DNA of 64,000 nt from JACNLC01 sp964607375 (GTDB lineage Bacteria > Fidelibacterota > Marinisomatia > SCGC-AAA003-L08 > JACNLC01), in the NCBI GenBank assembly GCA_964607375.1, contig CAZSJY010000001.1:1-64000 (forward strand). The letters run 5' to 3'. The notes beneath the pieces were generated by a model that saw nothing but the letters and a program-made list of their open reading frames with translations, was not told where the DNA came from and searched no databases. Position numbers and translations under genes: made by a program. Shown here in pieces: positions 47,475 to 56,245 of the stretch. Each line of letters begins with the position of its first letter. Positions within the stretch are counted from its first letter, which is position 1.

Positions 47475-50400
47475 TTGTTTCACGTGAAACAATCATTTCT
47501 CAAGGAAAACAAACATCTCGTTTCGTTGTTACAAAAAGCTTCTTTAGGAGACCTGTCTCTTCGTTTAGACAATTTCCATGCTGGGTTTCTTCTTTCTGTT
47601 TTGGATCTTGTTTCTAGCCCTGTGGTTGTTTTTGCTGAAACAGATTTGTTGTTCTATGTTCGAGATCGTCTTTGTTTGTCTTGGAAAAGAAACGGTGGAT
47701 TGTTTTTACCTCCCACCTTACATAGAGATGGCGGTTCTCTTAGTGGATTCTTTTCTCAAGATGAAAAAACAATGGCTTCTTCGTTGGCTCTAATTCGTTC
47801 TTTTCCAAAAGATCTGCGAATTTTGTTGACAACTTCATCGGTTTATGATTTACCATTAATTGCCCCGCCTTCGTCTGAACCTTTTTTGGTAAAAAAACAT
47901 ACTTCCTTTGATGAGTTTATTTCCTGGATTAGAAAGGCGGGGTACGAAAGGGTTGGTGTAGTAACTCTAGAAAATACTTTTGCGACACGGGGTGGGATTG
48001 TTGATGTTTTTCCCTGCGGTGCCAGCCTTCCTGTTAGATTAAATTTCTTAGATGATGAAATCAGTATGCACTTTTTCGACATTGATTCTCAAATCACAGC
48101 TTCTCCTGTTCATGAATTTTCAATTCCTTCTTTAAGGCAGGCCAGCGCTCTTTTTTCTGTTAGTAAATTTCTTTCAAATAATTTATTGAAAGTAACTGTC
48201 TTGAATAAAAGAAGCGTTCTAATTGGAGATACCAATAAAGCCAGGTTCTCATATAGCTTTCCTTACAAAAAGGTTTCTCATAATAATTTTTTTAATATTA
48301 AAAAAAATGACCCTAAAGTTTCTTATTATAAATCGTCTTCTTTGTGTTCTGTTGGAATTTCTGACGGTCATAGCTATATTATTCCTGGGTGGTTTGTTGA
48401 TACTCCGTTTGTGAAAAAACCTCAACTTAATCAAAATTTTTCTTTTCTAAAGCTAGACACTATCGAATGGGGTGATTTTGTTGTTCACCAACACCACGGA
48501 ATTGGGAGGTGTGTTGGGGTATACGAAACAGAAATTAGTGGAACAAGGCAAGAGTTTCTTGAAATTGAATTTGATGATTTTGCTAAAATATCGGTTTCTG
48601 TTGATAGATTAGATTTGTTGTCTTTTTATGCTTCATCTGACGAGATGGGTGTTGGTTTAGATTCTCTCGCGCGCCCTGGTCTTTGGAAAAAAAGACGGCT
48701 TCAGGCAAAAAAGTCAGCTGAAGATTTTGTAGAGGATGTGTTAAATTCCTATGCCTCTCGATCCGTTGCCACCAAAACACCCTTCTCTGGAGACAAGGAG
48801 CTTGAAGGTTTGTTTATCAAGGACTTCCCTTTTATTGAAACCTCAGACCAAAAAAGAACCTGGAAAGAAATATCAGACGACCTTGCTTGCGCTACACCGA
48901 TGAATAGGTTGTTGTGTGGGGATGTTGGATTTGGTAAAACCGAACTGGCTCTTCGCTCAGCCTTTCGTGTTGTGTGCTCTGGCAAACAGGTTCTTGTTCT
49001 TGCACCGACAACCGTTTTAGCAAGTCAGCTGTACGCTTCTTTTAGGTCTCGTTTTGATGCTTTTTCGGTTAGTGTTGGTTTGGTTTCCCGCTTTAAAGCA
49101 TCGTCTGTGCGCAGGAAAATAATGTCAGACTTTTCCAATAATAACATTGACGTGCTTATAGGAACGCACTCTCTTTTGTATGGAGATATCTCTTTTAATA
49201 ACACTGGTTTGCTTGTAATTGATGAAGAGCATCGTTTTGGTGTAAAACAAAAGGATAAAATTCCTACATTATTACCTGCTGTTGATATATTGTCTATGTC
49301 CGCTACTCCGATACCTCGCACTATGCACCTAGCAATTTCGGGAATTAGAAACATTTCTACGCTTTCTTCTCCTCCTTTGGCCAGAAAACCAATTTCTACA
49401 ACTGTTGCTTATTATGACAAGCTTCTCATACAGAAAGCTATCAAATATGAAACTGTCCGTGGTGGTCAAGTTTTTTTTGTACACAACAATGTGGCTTCTA
49501 TCGATTTTGAAACACAGAGGCTCTGTAAATTGTTTCCAAATCTTGCTATAACTTCTGCGCACGGTCAGGAGTCTTCTGCTAAACTAGAAAAAACAATGGG
49601 GCAGTTTTTTGGTGGTGAGGTTGACGTTCTTGTGTGTTCTTCAATAATTGAAAGCGGACTAGATGTTCCAAACGCAAACACAATCATTATAAACAGGGCT
49701 CATTTGCTTGGTTTGTCTCAGCTTTATCAGATTCGCGGCAGGGTTGGGCGAAGCAGCAGGCAAGCTTATGCTTATTTGCTTGTTCCTCCTTCTTTAAGGT
49801 TAAACAATAAGGCTTTCAAAAGGTTAAAAGCTATTGAACAAAACACCTCTCTTGGTTCTGGTTATGACGTTTCAATGATGGATCTTGAAATTCGTGGTGC
49901 CGGATCTCTTTTTGGCTATAAACAGAGTGGTGGAGTTGCAAGGGTAGGCGCTGAGTTGTATTCTCGTTTTGTTAAAGAGGCTTTGAACAGAAGTTCCATG
50001 CATTACAACGGGACTGTAAGTTTGACTGTTGACGACATCAATGTTTCTCTCTTCTTGGACAATACTATTCCTGTTGAATATATACGAATTGACAATTTAA
50101 GGTTGTCGTTTTATAGAAAATTGGCTGTTGCGGAAAACCAGGCTGACTTAAACTTGATTGAGTTTGAGCTTGAAAATCGTTTTGGAAAGATCCCTGATTC
50201 AGTAAAAAATCTTCTGTTTTCTTCTCGTGTGAAAGTTGTGTTTTTGGAAACAGGGGTTTCTGGAGCCTTCTTAAAAAATTCTGACCTACATATCGTTTTT
50301 GAGAAAGATAAGATTCGTTTTGATTTTGAGTTCTGTGTAACTAAAATGAATTTGCTTTTTGAGGAGCTTGGACAAAAGCATTGGTTTAAAAGAATCGGGA

Positions 50401-50504
50401 ACCAGCAAATTAACTTAGTAGTTGCAGATATACTTAGAAAAGATATTTCTACAATAATGTCTTACATCTTAGATAAATTACTTGCCCTAAAACAGGGTAT
50501 ATAA
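47475..50504 (+). CDS. mfd: Transcription-repair coupling factor
   Basis: Mfd removes stalled RNA polymerase and recruits UvrA. The 1009-residue protein has a shortened UvrB-homology region (TRGGIVDVFP near 171), the CarD-like RNA-polymerase-interacting domain (about 328-388, GDFVVHQHHGIGR), helicase Walker A GDVGFGKT (482-489), the DEEH box (LLVIDEEHRFGVKQ), SATPIPRT and the RIRGRVGRS-like segment (IRGRVGRSSRQAYAYLL). It is shorter than E. coli Mfd (1148 residues), mainly in the N-terminal part. The start is TTG 47475 or GTG 47484, both inside the parS palindrome, so the site constrains the first codons. Confidence 0.93.
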   Translation: MFHVKQSFLKENKHLVSLLQKASLGDLSLRLDNFHAGFLLSVLDLVSSPVVVFAETDLLFYVRDRLCLSWKRNGGLFLPPTLHRDGGSLSGFFSQDEKTMASSLALIRSFPKDLRILLTTSSVYDLPLIAPPSSEPFLVKKHTSFDEFISWIRKAGYERVGVVTLENTFATRGGIVDVFPCGASLPVRLNFLDDEISMHFFDIDSQITASPVHEFSIPSLRQASALFSVSKFLSNNLLKVTVLNKRSVLIGDTNKARFSYSFPYKKVSHNNFFNIKKNDPKVSYYKSSSLCSVGISDGHSYIIPGWFVDTPFVKKPQLNQNFSFLKLDTIEWGDFVVHQHHGIGRCVGVYETEISGTRQEFLEIEFDDFAKISVSVDRLDLLSFYASSDEMGVGLDSLARPGLWKKRRLQAKKSAEDFVEDVLNSYASRSVATKTPFSGDKELEGLFIKDFPFIETSDQKRTWKEISDDLACATPMNRLLCGDVGFGKTELALRSAFRVVCSGKQVLVLAPTTVLASQLYASFRSRFDAFSVSVGLVSRFKASSVRRKIMSDFSNNNIDVLIGTHSLLYGDISFNNTGLLVIDEEHRFGVKQKDKIPTLLPAVDILSMSATPIPRTMHLAISGIRNISTLSSPPLARKPISTTVAYYDKLLIQKAIKYETVRGGQVFFVHNNVASIDFETQRLCKLFPNLAITSAHGQESSAKLEKTMGQFFGGEVDVLVCSSIIESGLDVPNANTIIINRAHLLGLSQLYQIRGRVGRSSRQAYAYLLVPPSLRLNNKAFKRLKAIEQNTSLGSGYDVSMMDLEIRGAGSLFGYKQSGGVARVGAELYSRFVKEALNRSSMHYNGTVSLTVDDINVSLFLDNTIPVEYIRIDNLRLSFYRKLAVAENQADLNLIEFELENRFGKIPDSVKNLLFSSRVKVVFLETGVSGAFLKNSDLHIVFEKDKIRFDFEFCVTKMNLLFEELGQKHWFKRIGNQQINLVVADILRKDISTIMSYILDKLLALKQGI
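47476..47491. other. parS: parS centromere-like site (ParB binding)
   Basis: TGTTTCACGTGAAACA is a perfect 16-bp palindrome (18 bp with its flanking T and A) and fits the consensus parS TGTTNCACGTGAAACA of chromosomal ParABS systems exactly. It overlaps the first codons of mfd (coding FHVKQ). parS sites lie close to the replication origin in most bacteria. I saw no second copy in the window, and parA/parB are not here. Confidence 0.93.
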
Positions 50505-50516
50505 TATGGAGATAAA

Positions 50517-52217
50517 ATGAAATTTTACATGAAGTTGTTGTTTGTTCTAGCTTTTTCTTTTGTTTATACGCAAGATATAGCTGTTAGGGTTGCTGGTGAA
50601 AATTATTCATATTCTGATTTTTTCTTAGATTTTCAAAAACCTTTATGGGTGTCCTCGGATAGCGTTAAAAGAACACAAATGGTTGATGAGTTTGTTGCCA
50701 CTAGAATTTTTTCTAAAGAAGCTATGAACATTGGATTAGAGAATAATCCTAGTGTTCGTCGTGATATTTTAAGCAAAAAATACAAGTTAATTTTAGACGA
50801 ATCATACGAAGAAATTGCTATTCTTCCTCTGGTTCCTGAAGATTTGTTTGTTTCTGCCAAGAAACACTTAAAAAAGGAGCGTTTAGTTAAGCACATACTT
50901 TTTGGTTTTTCTGGTTGTCAGCTTCCTGGTAACTTTTCTCGTTCAAAAGATGAGGCGATAGAAAGGGCATTTCACATTAAACGGTTGTTTTCAGAAGGCA
51001 AAAACATCGATTCTTTGGTCTTAGAATACTCAGATGACCCAGGGGCGAAAAACGGAAAACTCGAGCTTGGTTGGTTTACTTGGGGCAAGTTTAAGGAGCC
51101 TTTTCTTGGTGCAGTTTTCGATACAGACATTCACTTTATGTCTGATCCAGTTTTAACAAGTTTTGGTTATCATCTTGTTTATATTGAAGATGAACGACCA
51201 TCAATTTATTCTCAGTTGGGTTCTGTTTACGGAAATAGAGCTTCTCAAATGTTATGTAAGAAGTTTGTTGCTGATGACATTCCCTTCGCAATAGAACAAT
51301 ATGAGTCGGGTCTTTTTTCCAAAAACCGTGTCGTTTTTAGCCCTAATACAATATCATCTATATTTAACGAAATAGTAAGGCAGAAAAAGGTTGGAAGTAT
51401 TTCTGGTAGAACACAACTTGCAACTGCCCTAAATGAGATTGGCGGATTTCCTGTTATTTGTACCATAAACGAAATGGGATATGGGCCTAAGTGGTTTGCT
51501 GAATGGCTTGTTCGTTTTCCCTACAGCCAGCGACCCGGCATTTCTTCTCCTGAAGACCTTGCTGTTTTGCTAAAAACTGTCGTTCTTCAGCGCTTGGCTG
51601 TGCAGTCTGGTTTAGATGGTGGTTTGTTTAACAAGCCTTTTGTTCTTAATGAATATAAAAAATATGTTGAAAAAACTCTTTCTGAATCATATGTTGATTA
51701 TTTAGAATCCTCTATTGTTTATCCTGATAGTGCTATGGTAAAAGCTTACTATAACGATAACAAAGAGGTGCTCTACAAAAAGGGTGAACAGGTCGTAATT
51801 CGAGAGTTGCGAGTAAAATCTAGTGTTGTTGCTGATAGTTTATATTCTTTGTTGTTGTCTGGACAAGATTTTGTTTCTCTTGCAAAAAATAATAGTTTAA
51901 CAAACCCCGAAGAGGGCGGAAAAGTTGGTCCTTTCCCTGAGGGTCGTTACAACAAGGTTGGAAGAATGGCTTTTAGTTTAGGGTTAAACGAGTTTTGCGA
52001 ACCTTTTCAAAACTTAAACAGAACATGGTCAATTGTTATGCCTGTTGAACATTTTTCTAATCAATTTGATTCTTTATCTTCAGTATATGGACAAATCAGC
52101 TTAGAAATTCGTGACAACAACAGAGAAAAGATTGTCGACGATGCTTTTGGTCGTCTGAAAGAGAGGTTCGAAGTCTCTGTTAACAGTTCCTTTTTAGAAA
52201 TGGAGGAAGATAAATGA
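50517..52217 (+). CDS. Parvulin-type peptidyl-prolyl isomerase with two PpiC domains
   Basis: The 566-residue exported protein has a signal peptide (MKLLFVLAFSFVYTQ) and two rotamase domains. The first (about 120-230) has VKHILFGF, then LGWFTWGKFKEP and TSFGYHLVYIED. The second (about 425-520) has VIRELRVKSS, then GGKVGPFPEGRYNKVG. The first carries the same Cys- and Ser/Arg-containing insertion as the lipoprotein at 21945. It overlaps the SurA-like gene by ATGA, so both are envelope chaperones probably coupled to the mnm-mfd operon. GGAGATAAA lies before ATG. Confidence 0.85.
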   Translation: MKFYMKLLFVLAFSFVYTQDIAVRVAGENYSYSDFFLDFQKPLWVSSDSVKRTQMVDEFVATRIFSKEAMNIGLENNPSVRRDILSKKYKLILDESYEEIAILPLVPEDLFVSAKKHLKKERLVKHILFGFSGCQLPGNFSRSKDEAIERAFHIKRLFSEGKNIDSLVLEYSDDPGAKNGKLELGWFTWGKFKEPFLGAVFDTDIHFMSDPVLTSFGYHLVYIEDERPSIYSQLGSVYGNRASQMLCKKFVADDIPFAIEQYESGLFSKNRVVFSPNTISSIFNEIVRQKKVGSISGRTQLATALNEIGGFPVICTINEMGYGPKWFAEWLVRFPYSQRPGISSPEDLAVLLKTVVLQRLAVQSGLDGGLFNKPFVLNEYKKYVEKTLSESYVDYLESSIVYPDSAMVKAYYNDNKEVLYKKGEQVVIRELRVKSSVVADSLYSLLLSGQDFVSLAKNNSLTNPEEGGKVGPFPEGRYNKVGRMAFSLGLNEFCEPFQNLNRTWSIVMPVEHFSNQFDSLSSVYGQISLEIRDNNREKIVDDAFGRLKERFEVSVNSSFLEMEEDK

Positions 52218-53479
52218 TGTATCGTTTTTTTTGTTTCCTTCTTTTTTGGTCTACTCTATTTCTTCAAGATAGTATTGATGGTGTTGTGGCTGTTGTTGGT
52301 GAACAGTCAATTTTAAGAAGTACCGTAATACAAAACGCCAAGATGCTTGCTTTGCAGTCTGGTGTAGATTTTGCGCACAACCCTGAAGAGTTTAGTTTTG
52401 TTTTAGATCAGTCTTTAGAGGTTCTAATAAATCAAAATGTTGTTTTTTGTGAAGCTGAAAAAGATACCTTAATTGTTATATCTGAAAGTGAGGTATCGTC
52501 TGCCCTAGACCGTTATGTAGAAGGATTGGTTTCTGAGCTTGGTTCAGAAGAGCGGCTTGAAGCTGAGGTTGGAAAATCACTTAGACAATTCCGAAACGAA
52601 ACGAGAGAGGATATTTACAAAAACCTTTTGTTCGAAAAATACCAACAAAATTTTGTGCAAAATATTGGTGTTACTAGGTCGGAGGTAGAAAATTTCTATA
52701 TTGATTTTCAAGACTCTATTCCCCCAAACCCCTCCTCTACCAACTACAGTTTAATAGAGATTCCTGTTGAGCCTGGTGTTAAGGCTAAAAACTCAACAAT
52801 TAGCTTTCTATCAGATCTTGTTGACAGTTTGCGTAGTGGTGCTAATTTCGCTGACTTTGCAAGATTGTATTCAGACGATCTAGGTTCAGCTCAGTCTGGT
52901 GGGGAGCTTGGTTATATAAGGCGAGGACTTTTAGTTAAAGAGTTTGAAGAGGTAGCTTTTGGTTTGGGAATAGACGAAATAAGCGAGCCTTTTAAGTCTC
53001 CTTTTGGTTATCATATAGTGCAATTAATAGAACGACATGGAGAAAAAATAAATGTTAGGCACATTCTTCGAAACATTAGACCCACAGAAGAAGATCGACA
53101 AATAGCTCTTGATGAAATTCGTAAAATCTATCATTTTATTAAAGAAAAACCTTCTTCTTTTGATTCTCTAGCTACTCTTTATTCATTAAAATATGAGAAT
53201 CTTTCAAGAATATATGGGTGGACTATAGATAACAATATCCATCCTGTAGTTTTGGATAACCTGCATGTTTTGTCTCCTAGTACATTGTCTTATCCTTTTG
53301 AGTTGGATAATGGTAGTTTTGTTTTGGCTTATGTTTATGACAGAAAAAAGAGCTCTAAGCCTACATTAGAAAATTCTTGGGGGTTTATAGAAAATTTGAC
53401 GTTGCAGCACAAGATTCAAAGTTCATTTAATGATAAAATAAACGAGCTGAAATTGGGGATTTACATAAAAGTTTTTTAA
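52214..53479 (+). CDS. SurA-like periplasmic peptidyl-prolyl isomerase
   Basis: The 421-residue protein begins with a signal peptide (FFCFLLFWSTLFL). A SurA-N-like helical region follows (DGVVAVVGEQSILRSTVIQN), then a PpiC domain (about 185-285: SLIEIPVEP, SDDLGSAQSGGELGYIRRG, SPFGYHIVQLIER) and a second, degenerate one (VRHILRNIRPTEEDRQIA). SurA delivers outer-membrane proteins to the BAM machinery. It is the last gene before the 292-bp gap in front of dnaN and overlaps its upstream neighbour by four bases. Confidence 0.88.
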   Translation: MMYRFFCFLLFWSTLFLQDSIDGVVAVVGEQSILRSTVIQNAKMLALQSGVDFAHNPEEFSFVLDQSLEVLINQNVVFCEAEKDTLIVISESEVSSALDRYVEGLVSELGSEERLEAEVGKSLRQFRNETREDIYKNLLFEKYQQNFVQNIGVTRSEVENFYIDFQDSIPPNPSSTNYSLIEIPVEPGVKAKNSTISFLSDLVDSLRSGANFADFARLYSDDLGSAQSGGELGYIRRGLLVKEFEEVAFGLGIDEISEPFKSPFGYHIVQLIERHGEKINVRHILRNIRPTEEDRQIALDEIRKIYHFIKEKPSSFDSLATLYSLKYENLSRIYGWTIDNNIHPVVLDNLHVLSPSTLSYPFELDNGSFVLAYVYDRKKSSKPTLENSWGFIENLTLQHKIQSSFNDKINELKLGIYIKVF

Positions 53480-53771
53480 CAATGTAAAGTTGTTGAGGGT
53501 TTCTGGTGTTTTATGAGGTTTTTTGATTACTTTGTCCACATAAACAATTGGTTTAAATCTTTTTCCTAATTCTATGATTTTATATGTTTTTGTTGAGAGA
53601 TGAGAATGGCTTACCAACACTGTTCTACTTGTAAAATAAAAATAGATTATCTTGTTAAATTATATTTAATTATTATGTAACTATAATCGCTACTTTTTCG
53701 TAATTTACTTGGTTGTTATTTTGTACAAATTGAATTATTTTTAAACACAGCTTTATTCAGGGACAGTAAAA
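53480..53771. other. 292-bp gap before dnaN, at a strand-composition switch
   Basis: This AT-rich gap contains no gene or strong hairpin I can support. One DnaA-box-like TTGTCCACA (53532-53540) occurs, but the same 9-mer is also found inside topA and mnmE, so a box cluster is not present. A 26-codon frame with a CxxC (53600-53680) is probably accidental. The dnaN promoter presumably lies here; I could not define its elements with confidence. Upstream + strand codons are T-rich, downstream ones A-rich. Confidence 0.5.
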
Positions 53772-54887
53772 ATGAAATTTTCGATAAAAAAATATATACT
53801 TCAAAGTTCACTCCAAAAATCAAACAAGGTTATTCCAGCACGCTCAACATTGCCAATTTTAAGTTGCGTGCTTTTTGAAACAGACAACGATTCATTAACC
53901 TTAAGAGCAACAGATCTCGAAATAACCCTAATACAACAATTACAAACAGAAAACGCTAAAAAAGGGAAAATTGCAATTCCAATAAAAGCTATCTTAGAAA
54001 TAACAAATGAAATGCCAGATGGAATAATAGATTTTGAAATTAGCGACATAGGGAAAGTTAAGATAATTAGTGAATACGGAAAATATACGATAATGGGAAA
54101 ACCAGCCGATGAGTTTCCAAGTATACCGCCAACAGAAAAACCAAACGAGACAACCATTCAGGCAAAAGAACTTTCTGACATAATTGATAACACCTTATAT
54201 GCTGTTAGTAAAGATGAAATGAAACCTGCGCTTCAAGGAGTTTTGTTTCAAATAGAAGAAAACTCAGTGGGGGCAGTTGCAACAGACGGCCACAGACTAG
54301 TAAAAATCTTAAAAAACAATACAAAAGTAAAAGGGCAAGCTGGGACAGTTATTATTCCTGCTAAGTTTTTATCTGTTATTTATCCGCAATTGGATAACGA
54401 AAAAGAAGTTACACTTATTGTCGGTGAAAACAATATACAAATATCTTTAAATGGTACAACCGTTACTTCAAGAATTATAAAAGAACGTTTTCCTGATTAC
54501 GAAAGCGTTATTCCAAAGGAAAATGAAAAGAAGATTATCGTAAACAAAGAAGATTTACTACATTCTGTAAAAAGAGTGTCTATTTTTTCAAACAGATCAA
54601 CAAAGCAAATTACGTTAAATGTAGAAAAAAATAAAATTCTCGTAACAACTGAAGATCCAGAAAACATAACAACAGGAAACGAAGTAATACCATGTACTTA
54701 TGAAAGCGAAAAGATAAGCATAGGATATAATGCACAATATCTGAAAGAGGTGTTAAATCACCAAAAAAGCGAGGAACTACAAATTAAACTAAAATCTTCA
54801 GTGACTGCAGGGATTATACTTCCCTTAGAAAACACAAAGAACGAAGAGCTAACAACCCTGTTGATGCCTATTCGTTTAATAGATTAA
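53772..54887 (+). CDS. dnaN: DNA polymerase III beta sliding clamp
   Basis: The ring-shaped clamp tethers polymerase III to DNA. The 371-residue protein has the three-domain clamp pattern: MKFSIKKYIL start, RSTLPILSCVLFE, LSLRATDLE-like (LTLRATDLEITL), VATDGHRL, and the final LLMPIRL. No dnaA precedes it. It begins the dnaN-recF-dciA-gyrB-gyrA run, and its promoter should be in the 292-bp gap. Confidence 0.95.
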   Translation: MKFSIKKYILQSSLQKSNKVIPARSTLPILSCVLFETDNDSLTLRATDLEITLIQQLQTENAKKGKIAIPIKAILEITNEMPDGIIDFEISDIGKVKIISEYGKYTIMGKPADEFPSIPPTEKPNETTIQAKELSDIIDNTLYAVSKDEMKPALQGVLFQIEENSVGAVATDGHRLVKILKNNTKVKGQAGTVIIPAKFLSVIYPQLDNEKEVTLIVGENNIQISLNGTTVTSRIIKERFPDYESVIPKENEKKIIVNKEDLLHSVKRVSIFSNRSTKQITLNVEKNKILVTTEDPENITTGNEVIPCTYESEKISIGYNAQYLKEVLNHQKSEELQIKLKSSVTAGIILPLENTKNEELTTLLMPIRLID

Positions 54888-54899
54888 ACCACCAAGGAA

Positions 54900-55982
54900 A
54901 TGCATATTGTTAGTTTAAGTTTGTCAAATATGAGGAATTTTGACAAACTTGTTTGTGAATTTACGAAAAATGTAAATCTAATTTTTGGAGCGAACGGTAA
55001 AGGAAAAACAACTATTTTAGAAGCAATACATATACTATCATTATCGAAGAGCTTCCGCCCAGGGCTAAAACAAAATATAATAAAGCATGGAGAAAACAAG
55101 TTTTCGTTAAGTTCCGAAATCATACACAAAGAAAAAAACAAAACTAATATTTCGTACAGTATCTATAAAGATCAAAGAAGAATTAAAATAAACAAAAAAC
55201 AGATAAATAAACTTTCCGATTTAGTTGGAATTTTTCCAGTTGTAATAATGTCACCAGAAGACTCTGACATTATTTCTGGACCACCACAAGCAGGACGAAA
55301 CTACATAAATAAGTTATTTTCTGTTGTCGATAAACACTATTTACTCACACTTCAAAACTATAAAAAAGCACTAAAACAAAAGAGGGAAGCGCTTTTTATG
55401 AATGAAGATAGCCATATAGAAGCCTGGAATCACCAGATGGCAGTTTATGGCACAAAAATATGGAAAAAACGAAAAGACTTTCTTCAAATATTTCAAGAGA
55501 TATTCAAAAAAGTTTGGAGCGAGCTTGAGCCGGAAACCACAGCAGAGATAAAAATAAAATCTCCATTAATTTTAGAAGAAAAGGCATTTTTGCAAAACAT
55601 AAAGAAAACATCCCAAAAAGAAAAAGACAGCAAAAGAGCACTTTTCGGACCACACATCGACAGACTACTGTTTGTTTATAAAAACAGCTCCATAAAAGAC
55701 TTTGGTTCACACGGAGAAAAGAAAATCTACCTATCAGCACTAAAACTAGCCGAGGCTCAGTTTATAGAAAAACAAACCAAAAAATCTCCAGTAGTTTTAA
55801 TGGACGACCTATTTGCAAAGTTAGACAAAAAACGAAGTTTAGCGACCTTAAAAATGGCATCAAAAAACAACCAAGTTTTTATAACTACGACAGACAGTCA
55901 GGCAGGAAAGCTAATCGCTTCAGAAAACAAAAACATAAAATATTATCACCTTGATGGGAAACTTAAATGCTACGAAGCATAA
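54900..55982 (+). CDS. recF: DNA replication and repair protein RecF
   Basis: RecF loads RecA at gaps together with RecOR. The 360-residue SMC-like ATPase has Walker A GANGKGKT near residue 31, the signature region (HGEKKIYLSALKLAEAQFIE), and Walker B PVVLMDDLFAKLD. AAGGAA directly precedes ATG. It overlaps the DciA gene by 16 nt. The strongly A-rich coding strand contrasts with the T-rich surA genes just upstream. Confidence 0.95.
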   Translation: MHIVSLSLSNMRNFDKLVCEFTKNVNLIFGANGKGKTTILEAIHILSLSKSFRPGLKQNIIKHGENKFSLSSEIIHKEKNKTNISYSIYKDQRRIKINKKQINKLSDLVGIFPVVIMSPEDSDIISGPPQAGRNYINKLFSVVDKHYLLTLQNYKKALKQKREALFMNEDSHIEAWNHQMAVYGTKIWKKRKDFLQIFQEIFKKVWSELEPETTAEIKIKSPLILEEKAFLQNIKKTSQKEKDSKRALFGPHIDRLLFVYKNSSIKDFGSHGEKKIYLSALKLAEAQFIEKQTKKSPVVLMDDLFAKLDKKRSLATLKMASKNNQVFITTTDSQAGKLIASENKNIKYYHLDGKLKCYEA

Positions 55983-56245
55983 AAGACTTATTGAACGAAT
56001 TTGTAAAACAACACCATCTCGATGAAGAAGTGGAACGAAAAGAGCTTGAAGGTGTTTGGAAAAGAGAGATGGGAATGGCGATTTCCCAAAACACAAAAAT
56101 TGTGTATTTTGAAAAAGGAGTAATTACGGTAAAAACAAAAACTCCTGTATGGCGAAATGAACTGTCACTACAAAAAGTAGAAATTATCAAGAAAGTAAAC
56201 ATCAAATTAAACGATAACAAAGTAAAGGATATTCGATTTATATGA
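55967..56245 (+). CDS. dciA: DciA/DUF721-family replication helicase-associated protein
   Basis: The 92-residue protein matches DUF721/DciA, the ancestral loader of replicative helicase DnaB in bacteria without DnaC: LEGVWKREMGMAISQNTKIV near 28-47 and VKTKTPVWRNELSLQK near 55-70. The RecF-DciA-GyrB order is common in FCB and actinobacterial genomes. It overlaps recF (16 nt) and gyrB (ATGA). The small size is normal for the minimal form. Confidence 0.8.
   Translation: MLRSIKDLLNEFVKQHHLDEEVERKELEGVWKREMGMAISQNTKIVYFEKGVITVKTKTPVWRNELSLQKVEIIKKVNIKLNDNKVKDIRFI

Noticed and set aside
53532..53540. DnaA-box-like TTGTCCACA in the gap before dnaN
   Set aside because: It differs from TTATCCACA by one base, is alone in the gap, and the same 9-mer also occurs inside topA (16131) and mnmE (45412). 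There is no cluster to support an origin.
53600..53680. 26-codon open frame with a CxxC motif
   Set aside because: It is very short, has a weak ribosome-binding site and shows no resemblance to a known peptide; AT-rich gaps produce such frames by chance.
53480..53771. dif-like recombination site
   Set aside because: A TTATGTAA fragment resembles one arm of dif, but no matching left arm was found at the correct spacing.
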